Shown here one piece after another: positions 25,107 through 36,629 of a stretch of DNA of 64,000 nucleotides. Under the pieces are notes generated by a model that was given only the letters and a program-made list of their open reading frames with translations, searched no databases and had not been told where the DNA came from. Location of the stretch: positions 1 through 64,000 of the forward strand of contig NC_018390.1 of NCBI RefSeq assembly GCF_000208865.1, read 5' to 3'. The position numbers and the translations under genes are program-made. Source of the DNA: Neospora caninum Liverpool. Its lineage: Eukaryota; Apicomplexa; Conoidasida; Eucoccidiorida; Sarcocystidae. Every line of letters begins with the position of its first letter. The first letter of the stretch is position 1.

Positions 25107-25663
25107 AAACTTTAGTGTGGGGGTATGTGTCGGTGCATTATTTTTCTGATCGTGATGTGAGAGAAGACAGTCCGACCGACCCATTGTCAATATTTGATAT
25201 ATAATAATTGCCTTCATAATTGCTATCTCAAGCATACCGGTTGGGAAAGAGCTACGTCCCAGAGCTAGCACTCGCATATTTGTGGTAGTTCCTCTTTACA
25301 GGAGGGTCTGTATTGTGTGTCTACCTACACGGACTTTTCATGTGTCATTTTTTTGGAGATCCAGTTCCCGATTGATCTGGAAGGTGGATCTCTCCTAGTG
25401 AGGGCCTCACAGACGCGAGCAACCATTACTACGTCATTTCCCTCCGTGGACTCTCATTCCTGTGTGAGAACCACACTCAACTGATAGCTGGATCTCACAC
25501 AGCAGTACTTTTCTGAAAATATCCGGGCATTCGTACACAAAAGTGTCTCAGGTGCTTTGGTCGAGGCGGGCTCGTCTTGTTGCATGCAGAAGCTTGTGCG
25601 TTATACGCGTCCCCGAGATTCCCGTGACGAAGCGCACTCACCATCACAATTGATGCACCTGAT

Positions 25664-28600
25664 TCAAATAACAAACGACAATGATGTGTCTTCCATCTTC
25701 TCGATTTTAATAGATTGCAGCGTAGTCCGAGTGTTAGACGTGAGGGTGATAGTGGCAGAAGTGGTGAGAGAGACCTGACCAGTTGTCTAAACGAATCGCC
25801 CACAATGTTATATCTTTGTTTGGTCTTACGACAGCTGACACTCACCGTGCTGTACTGGCCTGCATGAAGTATCTCGTTCACAATGAACGGAACTCCATTG
25901 ATAAAAAGGTCATTCGCGTGGGCATCGCCACAGGGCGACCCCACTTCCACCGTCACCCGATAACTACCGTAACTGAAGCGAGATGCGTCGGCAGTGACCT
26001 GCAAGCCAGTCAACTTCTGTCTTACGAGGGCATGTCGATAGACCACGAATTGGGGTAGTTACAGTCGACTAGGCTGTTGCACTTGTCCATCTCCGAGCAT
26101 TTCGGCTCCGGGAAGGTCACACCGCCGGCCATGGACGACTCGTGACGACACAGCTTCGGATTGACAGGTACGGTCTCGTGATCCCAACCGTAGAAAAAGC
26201 TCCCGTGAGCAGTTTTGGGGGATCCGTCGTCTATTGAAGTGTTACGTCAACCGTCCTGTGACCCCCATGCCTTTTTTGACGAATATCGTACCTAAGCTAT
26301 AACCAGTAGGAACAAAGCCAGCAGCCCCGCCACCGAACGCGATGGAAATAGACTGCTTTACTAGCCTAGCCGCTGGACCCGCTTGCTGTTTATTAGTCGC
26401 CTGTGGAAAGTAAGAGGCTTAATCCTGTGGAACAACGATTGTTTTCCGTACCTGGATACAGGGAGAGCCAATAAAAGCAAAAGATCCCCCAGTTGCGACA
26501 GGGACGAGGGGATCCCGCATAGCTGAGCCGTTGTCGCGGAATAAGTTATTCCTGACATCATGCCTGTGGCACACCAACCTGTGATCGTAGCCTTAACTGC
26601 CGTCGTCACATGAGGGCTGAGTTGGTACGTGTGATCGCCAGGTTGCACCGCGATTCGTTGTATGTCGCGAGAGCCTGATATTGCTGGGTCAGATTCTGCA
26701 AAATTGTCGCGAAGATTCATGAACCTACCCGGGAATTCAAGTGAGATTTCAGTTGGCCACGATGCCGGGTCATCCAGGGGTTTGAACTAGTCCAAACAGC
26801 CGTGTACAAAAAACAAAAACAGGCACGGTTTCTACGGCATTCAATGCCTTACTTGAAACGCAGCCAGCCCTACCGGCTTCGTGAAATAAACAATTATGAA
26901 CTGTCCAATTCCATTGCCCGATGAGGTTCTCCAGGCGCCAAAGGGCAACTCCATATTTTTCCCCGACAAGCCGGCGTTACAACTGTAGGCAGCTAGGGAC
27001 GGATTCTCTCACCATGCTCTTACGCGCGCCAGATTTGCTGAGCCTACCTGAAGCGTACGACGAAGAAGTGCATGAACTAAACAGGTCAGAACCGGTTAGC
27101 GAAACAACCTGGGACTCTCCTTCGCATACTTGTTCCCCTTTCCTTGCTGGCGCTACAAAGATCAAATATGATGTGCCTGAGTGATCCACCCGGTGGGCAA
27201 CTGGAAATTTAGGTTGGAACAGGTTTCAAGGGCTTGTACCAACTGGAAGAGAAAACCCAGTAACGCCGGCGAGAACTCGCCCCCCGTATATGTCAAAAGG
27301 GACTTGTTGACTCGCTTTCTCCTGCAGTCAGTGGTGCTGGCAAGTGATTGACATGAGCCGGAAGACCATGTGTTTACCGCGTCTCTTTCAACAAGGTATA
27401 CGGACAAACTGTCTCCGCTGTCCTCGAAGCGCAACGGCTGAAGATGCTGAGCGGAGTTCTGAACAGGTCGGACCCCTCCATGAGGGAGAGCTACATAGAT
27501 ATACGCATCGGCGGAAATTTCAAGACGCAGTTTGCTCGTGTTTGGATTTGTCCGTGCGCGGATCAGTTGGGATCCTTCGTATTTTGATGGAACATCCGCA
27601 ACCACATACTCCGTAGAATCGGTGAATGCTAGAACTCCATTTTCTAACAGAGACCTGAAACAAGCAGTAGTGTTTCTAGCTGCACTTCGGAAGATAGCTA
27701 TCGTTCATACACGTCAAATGTCTCTCCAGGGAGGCCGCTGATGCGTAGTGCAGGAGAGGAGGTGCCTTTGAAAAGATATTTGTCCTGGATTATTTGCTCC
27801 GGCGTTGAGCTTGATCTCCACCCTAAGGAGACTTTTGCCTGAGTGTCAGTGGGATAAGTTGTGTTAACTAGATTTGTCTGTCTGTTTACTCGGTCGGCGT
27901 TGATGAATTTGAGTGCGCCAAGATGGAAATATTCCAGGCGTAGTCTATAACGCCGGCCTCCTTTCAGTTGCTGCAACGACATAGAGCTCGGATGGAACTG
28001 CTGTCACGGTTGTACTACAACACTTCACCTGACGAGCTGAATATGTCTTTCGGAGTCCCGTATCTTCTGTTGGCTCGAGGATTCGGATCGGACTGTCCGA
28101 AAAAGCGGATCCTTCAGAGGGAGTCGGCATCCGGTCAACGATTATCGGTGATCCATCGAGGAATACCCTAACTCCGCAATCTGCATGTGTAACGAATTCA
28201 AATCTTCCAGTTGTGGGTGCCATGACATAGCCATCCCATCGAACAGAAAAATCTTGGTAGGGGATGCCTTTGGCGGGAGACGAGGATTCCCACATAGCGT
28301 TCAAGACTCTGTCGTCGGAGTAGGCAACTGGTGGCCCGCGGAAGCGTGCATTGTTATAATAGCTTGCACGTAGACCGTCTGCTTGTGGCTGACAAGCACA
28401 TATAACCTGAGGGTTTACAATCACAAGAAAAAAGATTTAGCGAACCTCGTCTTCATATCCCCTGACAGCTGGAATGAGTTTAGTAGAAGACGTACTACAA
28501 GACAGTTACCACGAAACACGATACCTTCACAGTTCAGTTTGTTGGTAGCAGCCTTCTCATAGTCTCTGTCGATGTCCTGCTTCACTGACATGATAGTCTG

Positions 28601-29491
28601 CTGCAATTCGTGGATTTTTGATGCCCCCGCTTGGAGCAACGAAATTGATTGTTGTGCGCCTCTGAGAACATCCTCAGCTTCCCGGGTTCGGCCGGTGACA
28701 ACGTTCGACTCCACGCAAATCTGGCCACGGGAACTCGATGGATGGTGCAGGTGTACGTTCACATCAAGGATATCCACTAACTACCTCCAGATGTCTGTGT
28801 GCGGTATCTTTCAACCTCCTGAACGCCATACTCGGTGACATCGTAAGGCAGGAGAGCTCTGTGCAGTGACCTTACTGGACCTGTCTATCCATTTGTTGTG
28901 CTGCTGATGTCATTTCCGCTGCTTTCCTACGAAATAGCACCCTGCCCAAAGAAAGCTCAGTGAAGCAATCGCCCGCCCACACAAGCAAAAATACCTTACC
29001 TAGCGCTAGCACGAACAGCATCATAATTTACGACATCTGAATATTTCTGGATAACAACTCGCTGCAGACGTATTCCAGCTTAAAATATCCGAACCTTGGC
29101 AGTAGTCCCAGTCTCTATTGCCTTTTCCCAACAGCTGGACTTCGACGTAACACCACATTCGTCCTAAAAATATTCAGTAAGCGCGTCTTCGCCTCCGCTT
29201 TAGCACGCGTTGTTAATTACCTACTGTCCCGTCAGGTGCCTTGCTATCAGTGCAATCGGTGTATGTAACATTATCCTGAACGAAGGCGGCCGCACAGAGC
29301 CTTCCGTCTATTGTCTTCCGGTGCACTTGGCGGTATTCAGTCAAGCGCTGACGACAAATTAAACCTGACATTTTCCCAAAATTCATGGCCAAGCGAACCT
29401 GTAAAGCTTGCCGATCGTAGCCAGTCTCCTGAGCCGATGTGTGCATCAGTGCGAAATACGCCGCAGTTGCGGCAGCGTACAATTTCATCAT
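25664..29491 (-). CDS. Secreted PA14-domain protein with malectin-like C-terminal module (multi-exon)
   Basis: Exons read on the minus strand: 29221-29491, about 28520-28776, 28029-28406, 27711-27970, 27654 to about 27350, 27048-27200, 26853-26992, about 26460-26786, about 26280-26345, about 26025-26205, 25846 to about 26020, and 25664-25774. Most junctions agree in phase. Exon 1 encodes a signal peptide (MMKLYAAATAAYFALM) and a segment resembling a fibronectin type II module (CAAAFVQDNVTYTDC). Exon 2 looks coiled-coil. Exons 3-4 carry a clear PA14 domain (FSVRWDGYVMAPTTGRFEF, then DCGVRVFLDG, then YRLRLEYF), a beta-barrel carbohydrate-binding fold. The last exons form a beta-sandwich like malectin or galactose-binding modules (FFYGWDHET, YGSYRVTVEVG, DLFINGVP, then IKIEKME). 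FN2-like plus PA14 recalls the FNPA member of the LCCL/CCp family, but no LCCL domain was seen, so this is only a suggestion. One junction near 26020 does not join in frame. Confidence 0.75.
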
Positions 29492-29702
29492 GTTGCAGAA
29501 TATGCCCGGCAAACAGAGGGAGGACAATACGAAAGATTACAACTATACACCCCCTGTCGTAGGACAATTATGGGCACTCCTTCACTTGATCTGTCACAGG
29601 TGACCAATACTGGTAACGCTGCCACACAGGTTACCGTGTATGTACACCGTTAAAGAAAATGTTTTCGTCGCTGTGCCACGGAATCCAGCCCTCCAGAATT
29701 CT

Positions 29703-30402
29703 TCAGTCACCGTCTTCGTCTTCAAGTTTCTCTAAGTCACGCATAGCGTTTACTAGTGAGTGAGCGATTTCCCGGTCCTGGTGCGAAATTGCTTCTTCTG
29801 AAACATCGGTAGGGGATTTCGAAACAGCTTGTACAGTGCCGCTGTTCGTGATTTTCACACGAATCAGATCGACTATAGCCCTATCTGTCTTCCGGGAAAG
29901 CACTGCGAGCTTTTTCTCCACATCCCGCTTCAGATCCCAGTTCGGCCGCCGGGGTGCTATCTGAGACACCACATCCTGAGCGAAATCGCACACACGTTCG
30001 CAGTGCATCCCGTTTGATGGGAAAAGCCCAAATGCGCTTTTCTTCAGGTTGACAAGCGGCTTTCACAGATGGATGATGGCCAGGGATGGCAATCTGACAA
30101 TCGAGGCTCATCTCTTCTGACCACTGAAATTCACCGTTTGCCCCGAAGTCGGCTTCGGTGGTCAAAAAACGCGATGTTCTAGTGACGAACCTCACAAATT
30201 GTCCCCCCTTCCATACCTCACTGGCGGCTGAATTGACAGCATCAGTTGCTTCTTTGTCAATCTGCTTCTCTAGTTCTTCGACAGACGGCCGTGGAAGGCA
30301 GAATCGCCTGAGGGCGACGTCTCGAGGAACATAATTGCGAAACCTCAAGATCACTTGCGATTGCTCTCGAACGTCCACGTAGTCCATCGGCCCCTGTGTC
30401 AT
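29703..30402 (-). CDS. CCDC12: CCDC12/Cwf18-type pre-mRNA splicing factor
   Basis: Two exons, 30217-30402 and 29703-29975, joined in phase 0 by a GT-AG intron, giving about 152 residues against about 165 in animals. The N-terminal exon has FRNYVPRDVALRR, matching the conserved LRNY-P segment. The second exon has APRRPNWDLKRDVEKKL and DRAIVDLIR, the family signature, and an acidic tail. Proteins of this family are small spliceosome components associated with the activated complex in the nucleus. The start at 30402 is uncertain: an acceptor-like CAG lies just after it, so a short upstream exon could supply a different N-terminus. The gene ends about 210 bp from the start of the PA14 gene on the same strand and is divergent from the TSP1 gene. 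Confidence 0.85.
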
Positions 30403-31688
30403 TGTGGCTCAGCATACATTGGGACAGGAGTCAGCAACTCTGACTTTGGATCCAGACCAAGAAAGCTAAAGGCTTTGCTACTGTCCTCTATTAAAATTGC
30501 CAACGAAGGAAGGACACCACCGCGCAAGAGGTGCTGGACACGTTTTTCTGGCGAAAAACACGGTCTCTCCTAGAGGACGGCACAGAATCAATGGGCCTGG
30601 CAACTTCAAACAACTGTGATTTCCTTGCCCACCAGGTAAACATTGTCATCGCACGTCCACTTGCTCCTCTGCAGCGACATGGAGGTGCTCCAAAAAAGTA
30701 GCAGGGGAGATTTGTGCCGCCGCATGCTGCGCAAAGAGTGCCACCAGTGTTCACCGTCGTTTGGTGATGAGGGTAAGCTTCATCTCCGGCCAGTACGAAT
30801 GGTGGCCGTCTGCTCTCTTCTGCATGTGGACACCGATCCCCACGCGCGGCAAACGAATTGACTGGCGCACTGAAAGGGCTGGAGGCCATGCGTGGGCCTC
30901 TGTGGCAGCTTCCACGATCCGGGTCTTTCAACCAGAGCCTCTGTGTCTTACGAGCGCCGCGAAATTTTCATGCAAGGGGAGAATCTGCCTAATCACACTT
31001 ATGCAAGCGTGACAGTATGTTTTTCTGTTATATCGAAAGCCGAACGCTGGCGTTAATGTACATTGCGGGTGGCTGTTGAGCCCGGTGCCTTCCTTACGCT
31101 GCTAGATTCAAATGGCTGTCTTGCGCCGGCCTTCGCGGCAAGACAAAATGCACCCCAGCAGACAGCCATCCTTCACGAGACTGTCTCTTCTGTTAATTTT
31201 TTAAAACCTGCAGTCCCTCTCGTTCGGCAGCCAATCATTCGCCGATCAGGGTCACAGAATATTTTTGGGACGGAACAGCATCACTCAATGCTCTCTTGAT
31301 GTCGTCTAGATAGCCGCCGGCCGCTGCCGTCTAGTCAAGCGTGGCACGGCGATTTACCAAGGATTTCTCGTTCAAATCGTTTCTCTGTATCTACTTGGTA
31401 ATTCATTTTTTACTGACTTGCAGCACCAGCTCATGAGCGGGGGCAGAGCGACGCTAACCAAGAGTCCGTATTCAGGGAGCTACCTAGGGCACTGAGGTGG
31501 CCCCGGATGTCGAGTCGTCTCGGCTATGATGAAATTCCCTCTTCTTGTGCCATTTCTTGCTTCGTCGTACTCAGCCTCTTCACTAAATATTCCGCCCGGC
31601 TGTATGCAGCACTCATCTTAGTGCCGAATCGCGCTGTCTCGCGCTTCATCCATATAGAACCCTCGAGGCTTCTCCCGGTTGTGCCGTG
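30403..31688. other. Divergent intergenic region
   Basis: About 1.3 kb between the minus-strand CCDC12-type gene and the plus-strand TSP1 gene. It should hold both promoters and possibly a 5' exon of the splicing factor. No conserved element or convincing gene was seen. Confidence 0.5.
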
Positions 31689-34600
31689 ATGACCATGTCT
31701 GCGCCATTGTTCGCGTCACCGGACGCTAGTATGGGGAAGGAGAGTAGAACCACAACGGTACGACGATCAGGAGTCTTCCGCCCCTCTCTCAAACAAAACG
31801 TATGGAGTATGCTGTTTTCCTTGTGCATTCTTGCCGTGATTCCAATTAAATCTACCATGTTGAGAGCTGCGTCGTTCTCAGGCAACGATGCAGGTGCCTT
31901 TCACGTCCCCCATGTAACCGGAGGCAGAGCACTGCCACTTTCTTTGAGCAAAGACGAATACCTGACACAACACAATTTTTTTCCCCCAGCACATGACGAA
32001 GAACGCGACGCCGTCTCTTCACAACGGAGGGATGTTCGTCGTGGGGTGGATGTTCAGCTGCACAAGCATAATGGTGCCTCAGCCATTAATCCACACGGAG
32101 ATGAGGCAGATGTCCCCTTGGAGCAGCTAATGAATGACCTTGGAGTAGGTGAAGGCGACGTAGAGCACATGGCACCAAGCTGGCATGAGACGTCCCACCG
32201 TCGCTCGGCTGTCGACCTTACGATGATGAATGCGTTTGGCTTTTCGGAGTTGGACGCAACCAAATCGTCAGCCTCACTTAATGAATCCGTGCAGTCTCCT
32301 ACAACAAAACTGCATCCATCAAACTTGAAATCTAGGGAGCAACGGGTTATGGATCTGCTCGAACAGCTTGAGACTTTAACGCGACAGACGCCAGTTGAGG
32401 GGGAAGACGACCAGTTTGTCGACTTTTCGTTTGAGCCGGAGTCGGTAACAGCAAACGACTTTAGCACGTCTTCCTCGACAGAAAGCGATAACGATGCGTC
32501 GCAGCTCTTTGGTGGCCTTCATTCAAAACCAACGGCTTCCCTGTTCCACGGCACCGAGGCAGGCATTTCAATGACGGACGTGACAGGACACAACGCTTCC
32601 CCAGCTCCCGCCGAGGAAGAACAGACAGCAGGACAGGGCGATGGAGGCAAATTCTCGAGGACACAGCTCATGGAACCTTCAGGCGCCACCGAAGCAAATG
32701 AGTCGGATTCGCCACATGATGTTTCGGAAGTGGCAGAGACGCCGGCGGAAGCTGGAACAGACGACCCGACTGGAAACAACCCACCTTCACCGGAATCTGA
32801 CTCAGGCAATACCGCAACACAGGAAGCATTCACTTCCACGGATGCCAGCGAGAAAGGTGCCGACTCAGAGTCAAACTCACCAGACCCAACGGCTGGACAG
32901 TCGGCCGGTGACACTACACCTGGTACGGGGGAGAAAGGTACTGATAGCCAAACCGTGCATGATGGTCAGGTTCATAACCTGACCACAGACTCACAAGATA
33001 TCTTGCCGGAGAACCACCAGGGTGTCAACGGGGCGTTCACGGAACCAACTGCCGAGGACACGACAGAAGCAGAAACGAACACACAAATGCCGAAACATGA
33101 AAAGGACGGGGTGGTACGTCAGCGAGACCGCATGGACGCTCATTCATCTGCTGAAAGTATCTCATCGAAAGCGCCCGCCGATTTCTCTGACATGATGTTT
33201 GCGAGATTGCGGGAGGCGTCCCGCGGCATGGCGAGTGTCCTCCATATCGTCGAGCATGGACGCTTACTGGACGACGACTCGCTCGTGACCATTGCATACC
33301 ATTTCCCCTTTGAAACTCGTGAGAGTCGAAGAATCGCGTTTATCATAGTTGCCTTACCGCCAGGCTACACAGCACGAACGGAGGGGCCGCTGTGCGAGTC
33401 TGTTGATCCGGACATGCCGCCCCTCTCGTGCGAAGTGCGGCTCGCACACCTGCCGCAGATTTCATTGCATGAAGCAACAGAAGATCAGAACGTCTTCATT
33501 CAAGTCAGCAGTGCGGACAAGAATCGCAGCCTTCCACTCGGGATGCATCATTTCGCCGTTGCTGTCCACACTCCTAGGCTTCCGATCGCCGTTAATACTC
33601 CCGCAAACTGGTGGTTTGTTACCTTCCGCTTCACTGGCGGTCACGCTGTCACCAAACATTTTGAGAATCGTGTGCTTATAGCCCGCGAAAAGTGCGCGTG
33701 GGGCGGCTGGCGCCAGGAAACCCCATGCAGCGCCACGTGTGGAGAGGGGGTGGAGGTCTGGAGCCGTACATTGTTTGGGGGAGAAAGTGAGGAGGCCTGT
33801 GGTGGAGCGCTACTAAAGAAAAAGTGTTTCAGAGCGTCGTGTAGTGTCAGTTGCCAGCTGGGTCCGTGGGAGACTATCGTTGACTGTACGAAAAGCTGCG
33901 ATGCGGACAATCGCCGTGGCTACCAGGTGAGCATTCGTAAGGTTCTTATGGATAAGGAAGGATGGGGGGTTGATTGTAAGCGCCTCTACCCCTGGAACCC
34001 TGAGGCCCACGAAGGATGGTCGGAAAAGCTTGGTGCCGTTGTCCGCCTCTCCGTATGTGATACGAAGTTCAGGCAGGCATGCGAACCGGAACTAGGGTGC
34101 AGGGTGGAGAAAGTCAATACTAGAACCCTTTCTGTTTCTTATCCGTGGGGTTCTTGCCCTTTTCCCTGCGGAGGCCTGGGGAAGATCACAAGTATTGTTC
34201 AAGTGGCAAACGGAATACCCAGGTGGCTCGGCGAGAAGGACTTCCCCGAGTCTTTCCAGGTTCCCTGCAGGGCGGACAAGGAACCGCTGGTCAAGCGTGT
34301 CCCGTGCAACACGTTCGACTGTGAAGATTGCTCGGTGTATCTTGAACGCGTTAAAGATACCACTGCATTTCGAGCTTGGATTTTCTTCCTGCCGTCTCAA
34401 GATGCCAACACCATCAAAATCACTGCTCCTCGAGGCATCAACTTCGACTTGAAAGCTTCCTCGTCTGCTGCAGATGCCAAAAGCGGTGGAAATCAAGCGC
34501 CTCATTCAAGGGTAGATGGAACAGAAACAAAGACCGATCTTGCAGACAACCAGGGAGACGTAGCTGGGCAGAGCCTGCACTGGAAAGCGACGCATCTTCT

Positions 34601-35864
34601 TCCTCAAGCCAGAAAGCCAACAGAGGAGGAGATCCAAGCCAGTGCGACAGAGGGACAAAAAACAGAAAAGGGTCAGGTTGCTGGAAGTCAGCAGAAGTCC
34701 ATGAGCAAGAACGATGCCGAAACACATGGTCGAAATCAAGAGGACATTCGTAAGCTTTATGAGGGAAACGCTTGCTCACGTCTTCCCACCTCTTTCGGCT
34801 ACATATCCAGCTGTGGTGTATCCCCCTCAACAAAGTATGAGGGTGCTCAGGAAGCCACCATGCATCTGTCAGGGTTCATCGCACCCCAGGTGGACACTGC
34901 CTTCGACCGGCATATATACCCTCATTTGCAGTCTGAGAATGCCAAGCACCGTCTGAAGGAAGGATCTGCGGAAGAAAATCGCAGGCCTGAATGGATGGCG
35001 GTGCCCGTAACTCTTGAACAAGCGGCAGAAATGGAAAATCCTGGGAATTTCTACATGTGGCTGTCGAGTACCTCGACTCCTCGTGATCCTGAAGTTTTCA
35101 AATGCCACTTAAAGACTAAGCTAGCTGTCCCAGTAAAATGTCGCTATGACTACACGGTGGTGGATCCTAAGGACTGCGCCGACTGCCACCTTGACAGCCC
35201 CAAGAAGATCATGACACTCCGGCAATTCGTTCCGGCAAAGCATGGAGGAAGTTGTTCGATTCCTCTGGAGCAACGATTCAAGAATCCTGTTGCTGTGTAC
35301 GCGAAGTGCTCAAAAGGCTGTAGCCACGTACAACACGATGTGAATTCGTTCCCGGGTTCTACTGAGGAGACCAGCGGAACGAAAGAGGGTACTCGGGCAA
35401 CCAAAACAGAGGCAATTCCCCTGTCATCTCGCCTGAAAAGCGTATCTCGGGGAAGTCTCAAGCGAATACTTGACCGGGCGGCAAATCGACAGCTCACTGA
35501 GGGTGGTACGCACGATGCTACTCATGATCCTTCGCTAGTGCACCGCATCGATATTAATAAGATCCCAGATTTCGAAGACGTCATGAAGATGGCCGCGGCC
35601 AGATCAGATGAAGAGATAGGTGAGCGTCACGTGGGTCTCGAAGCCAAAGGAGGTTCGCCAGAACATACAGAAGAGGCAGTGGGAGGCCCCTCTGCTGCGG
35701 GAAGTCCAACAACAGCTATCCCCGTACGGCCAGGAGAAGCAAGGTCCGGAAACTCAGAGACTGGCGATGTTGTAAAGGATCCAGACGGTAGCAGTAGAAC
35801 CGGCAGTTCTCACGAGGCGCCAGTTGTCGAGGAAGGGACGGAAAAGGGGGAAACTATCTCGTAG
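31689..35864 (+). CDS. Large thrombospondin type 1 domain protein, single exon
   Basis: A 1391-residue intronless frame from the ATG at 31689. A hydrophobic stretch at about residues 38-53 (NVWSMLFSLCILAVIPI), preceded by basic residues, looks like a recessed signal sequence or signal anchor, common in apicomplexan secreted proteins. Residues about 60-500 are acidic, Ser/Thr/Glu/Pro-rich and low in complexity. From about residue 668 come three cysteine-rich units. The first is a clear TSP1 repeat (CAWGGWRQETPCSATCGEGV) with a WxxW mannosylation-type motif; the next two (CQLGPWETIVDCTKSC; YPWGSCPFPCGG) are diverged. A further cysteine-containing region follows to about 1200, then a polar tail. 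No C-terminal membrane segment is seen, so it lacks the transmembrane domain and tail of TRAP/MIC2-type adhesins. A secreted or parasite-surface role is inferred; the partner is unknown. A later ATG at 31695 or 31731 could also start it. Confidence 0.85.
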   Translation: MTMSAPLFASPDASMGKESRTTTVRRSGVFRPSLKQNVWSMLFSLCILAVIPIKSTMLRAASFSGNDAGAFHVPHVTGGRALPLSLSKDEYLTQHNFFPPAHDEERDAVSSQRRDVRRGVDVQLHKHNGASAINPHGDEADVPLEQLMNDLGVGEGDVEHMAPSWHETSHRRSAVDLTMMNAFGFSELDATKSSASLNESVQSPTTKLHPSNLKSREQRVMDLLEQLETLTRQTPVEGEDDQFVDFSFEPESVTANDFSTSSSTESDNDASQLFGGLHSKPTASLFHGTEAGISMTDVTGHNASPAPAEEEQTAGQGDGGKFSRTQLMEPSGATEANESDSPHDVSEVAETPAEAGTDDPTGNNPPSPESDSGNTATQEAFTSTDASEKGADSESNSPDPTAGQSAGDTTPGTGEKGTDSQTVHDGQVHNLTTDSQDILPENHQGVNGAFTEPTAEDTTEAETNTQMPKHEKDGVVRQRDRMDAHSSAESISSKAPADFSDMMFARLREASRGMASVLHIVEHGRLLDDDSLVTIAYHFPFETRESRRIAFIIVALPPGYTARTEGPLCESVDPDMPPLSCEVRLAHLPQISLHEATEDQNVFIQVSSADKNRSLPLGMHHFAVAVHTPRLPIAVNTPANWWFVTFRFTGGHAVTKHFENRVLIAREKCAWGGWRQETPCSATCGEGVEVWSRTLFGGESEEACGGALLKKKCFRASCSVSCQLGPWETIVDCTKSCDADNRRGYQVSIRKVLMDKEGWGVDCKRLYPWNPEAHEGWSEKLGAVVRLSVCDTKFRQACEPELGCRVEKVNTRTLSVSYPWGSCPFPCGGLGKITSIVQVANGIPRWLGEKDFPESFQVPCRADKEPLVKRVPCNTFDCEDCSVYLERVKDTTAFRAWIFFLPSQDANTIKITAPRGINFDLKASSSAADAKSGGNQAPHSRVDGTETKTDLADNQGDVAGQSLHWKATHLLPQARKPTEEEIQASATEGQKTEKGQVAGSQQKSMSKNDAETHGRNQEDIRKLYEGNACSRLPTSFGYISSCGVSPSTKYEGAQEATMHLSGFIAPQVDTAFDRHIYPHLQSENAKHRLKEGSAEENRRPEWMAVPVTLEQAAEMENPGNFYMWLSSTSTPRDPEVFKCHLKTKLAVPVKCRYDYTVVDPKDCADCHLDSPKKIMTLRQFVPAKHGGSCSIPLEQRFKNPVAVYAKCSKGCSHVQHDVNSFPGSTEETSGTKEGTRATKTEAIPLSSRLKSVSRGSLKRILDRAANRQLTEGGTHDATHDPSLVHRIDINKIPDFEDVMKMAAARSDEEIGERHVGLEAKGGSPEHTEEAVGGPSAAGSPTTAIPVRPGEARSGNSETGDVVKDPDGSSRTGSSHEAPVVEEGTEKGETIS

Positions 35865-35983
35865 AGAAGCCGTGGTCAACTGGAGGGAGTCATTTGTGAG
35901 GTGAGGAGCACGGTTTATGCCGCTTGTGCGTGAATGGACGTGCCATAAGCCGACAGTCTTGCTCCAGGGTTCCTCTGGCGTCA

Positions 35984-36620
35984 CAGCTCCCTCAACGGGG
36001 AGCCTGAGTAACTGTATCCCATTTTAGATGCGGTCCCGTACATTGGAAGCGGCGTTAGTGAGAAGGGAGCATCGGTGGAACGCGATACATGGTACAAGAG
36101 CTCCATCATGAAATGAGCTTGGATTCTGTTGCGGTGATTCATTTCATTATAGGGAACAAAAGCCCGGCTTGAGAATACCACCTGCCACTGCATTTTCTCA
36201 CATGCTGCCTCCACGTGTTTTCTGCTTCGAGAGACGTGACCGTGCATCATCGAATTCACCAGCGCTTTGTGAAGCATACTTTTGAATAATTGGTTTTCTA
36301 TTTTGACAAGTTAGTGCCGTCGTGAAGTGCTTGCAGACTCAACCCACGAGACGATATAGTCGTCACTCGGCGCTCTGTTGATATCTTCAATTATCTTCAC
36401 TTGCATACGGATTGTAACGGCTGCGGGGCAGGTTACAAAATAGAGGAAGCGACTTATCAATCTCCTCCGGTTCTGCACGCGTGGCTCTTCGCCGGATGGC
36501 GTAATGTATGCCACCTCTTCTTCGGAAGGCACAACACCGTTGTGGTAACGGGTCATACTGTTGTACGCCTTTCGCCATCCTATTTCCTCCTTATCTCCTA
36601 CGCTCCTGCATGGGTGTGGT
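35984..36620 (-). CDS. Possible exons of an unrecognised gene
   Basis: Two adjacent open blocks on the minus strand, convergent with the TSP1 gene. The 36311-36620 block encodes a coherent polar stretch (GWRKAYNSMTRYHNGVV, then PSEEEVAYI). The 35984-36277 block encodes a basic segment ending SGSPLREL. Their composition looks coding, but no family is recognised and the splice between them was not resolved. Confidence 0.35.
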
Positions 36621-36629
36621 TTTCACGGC

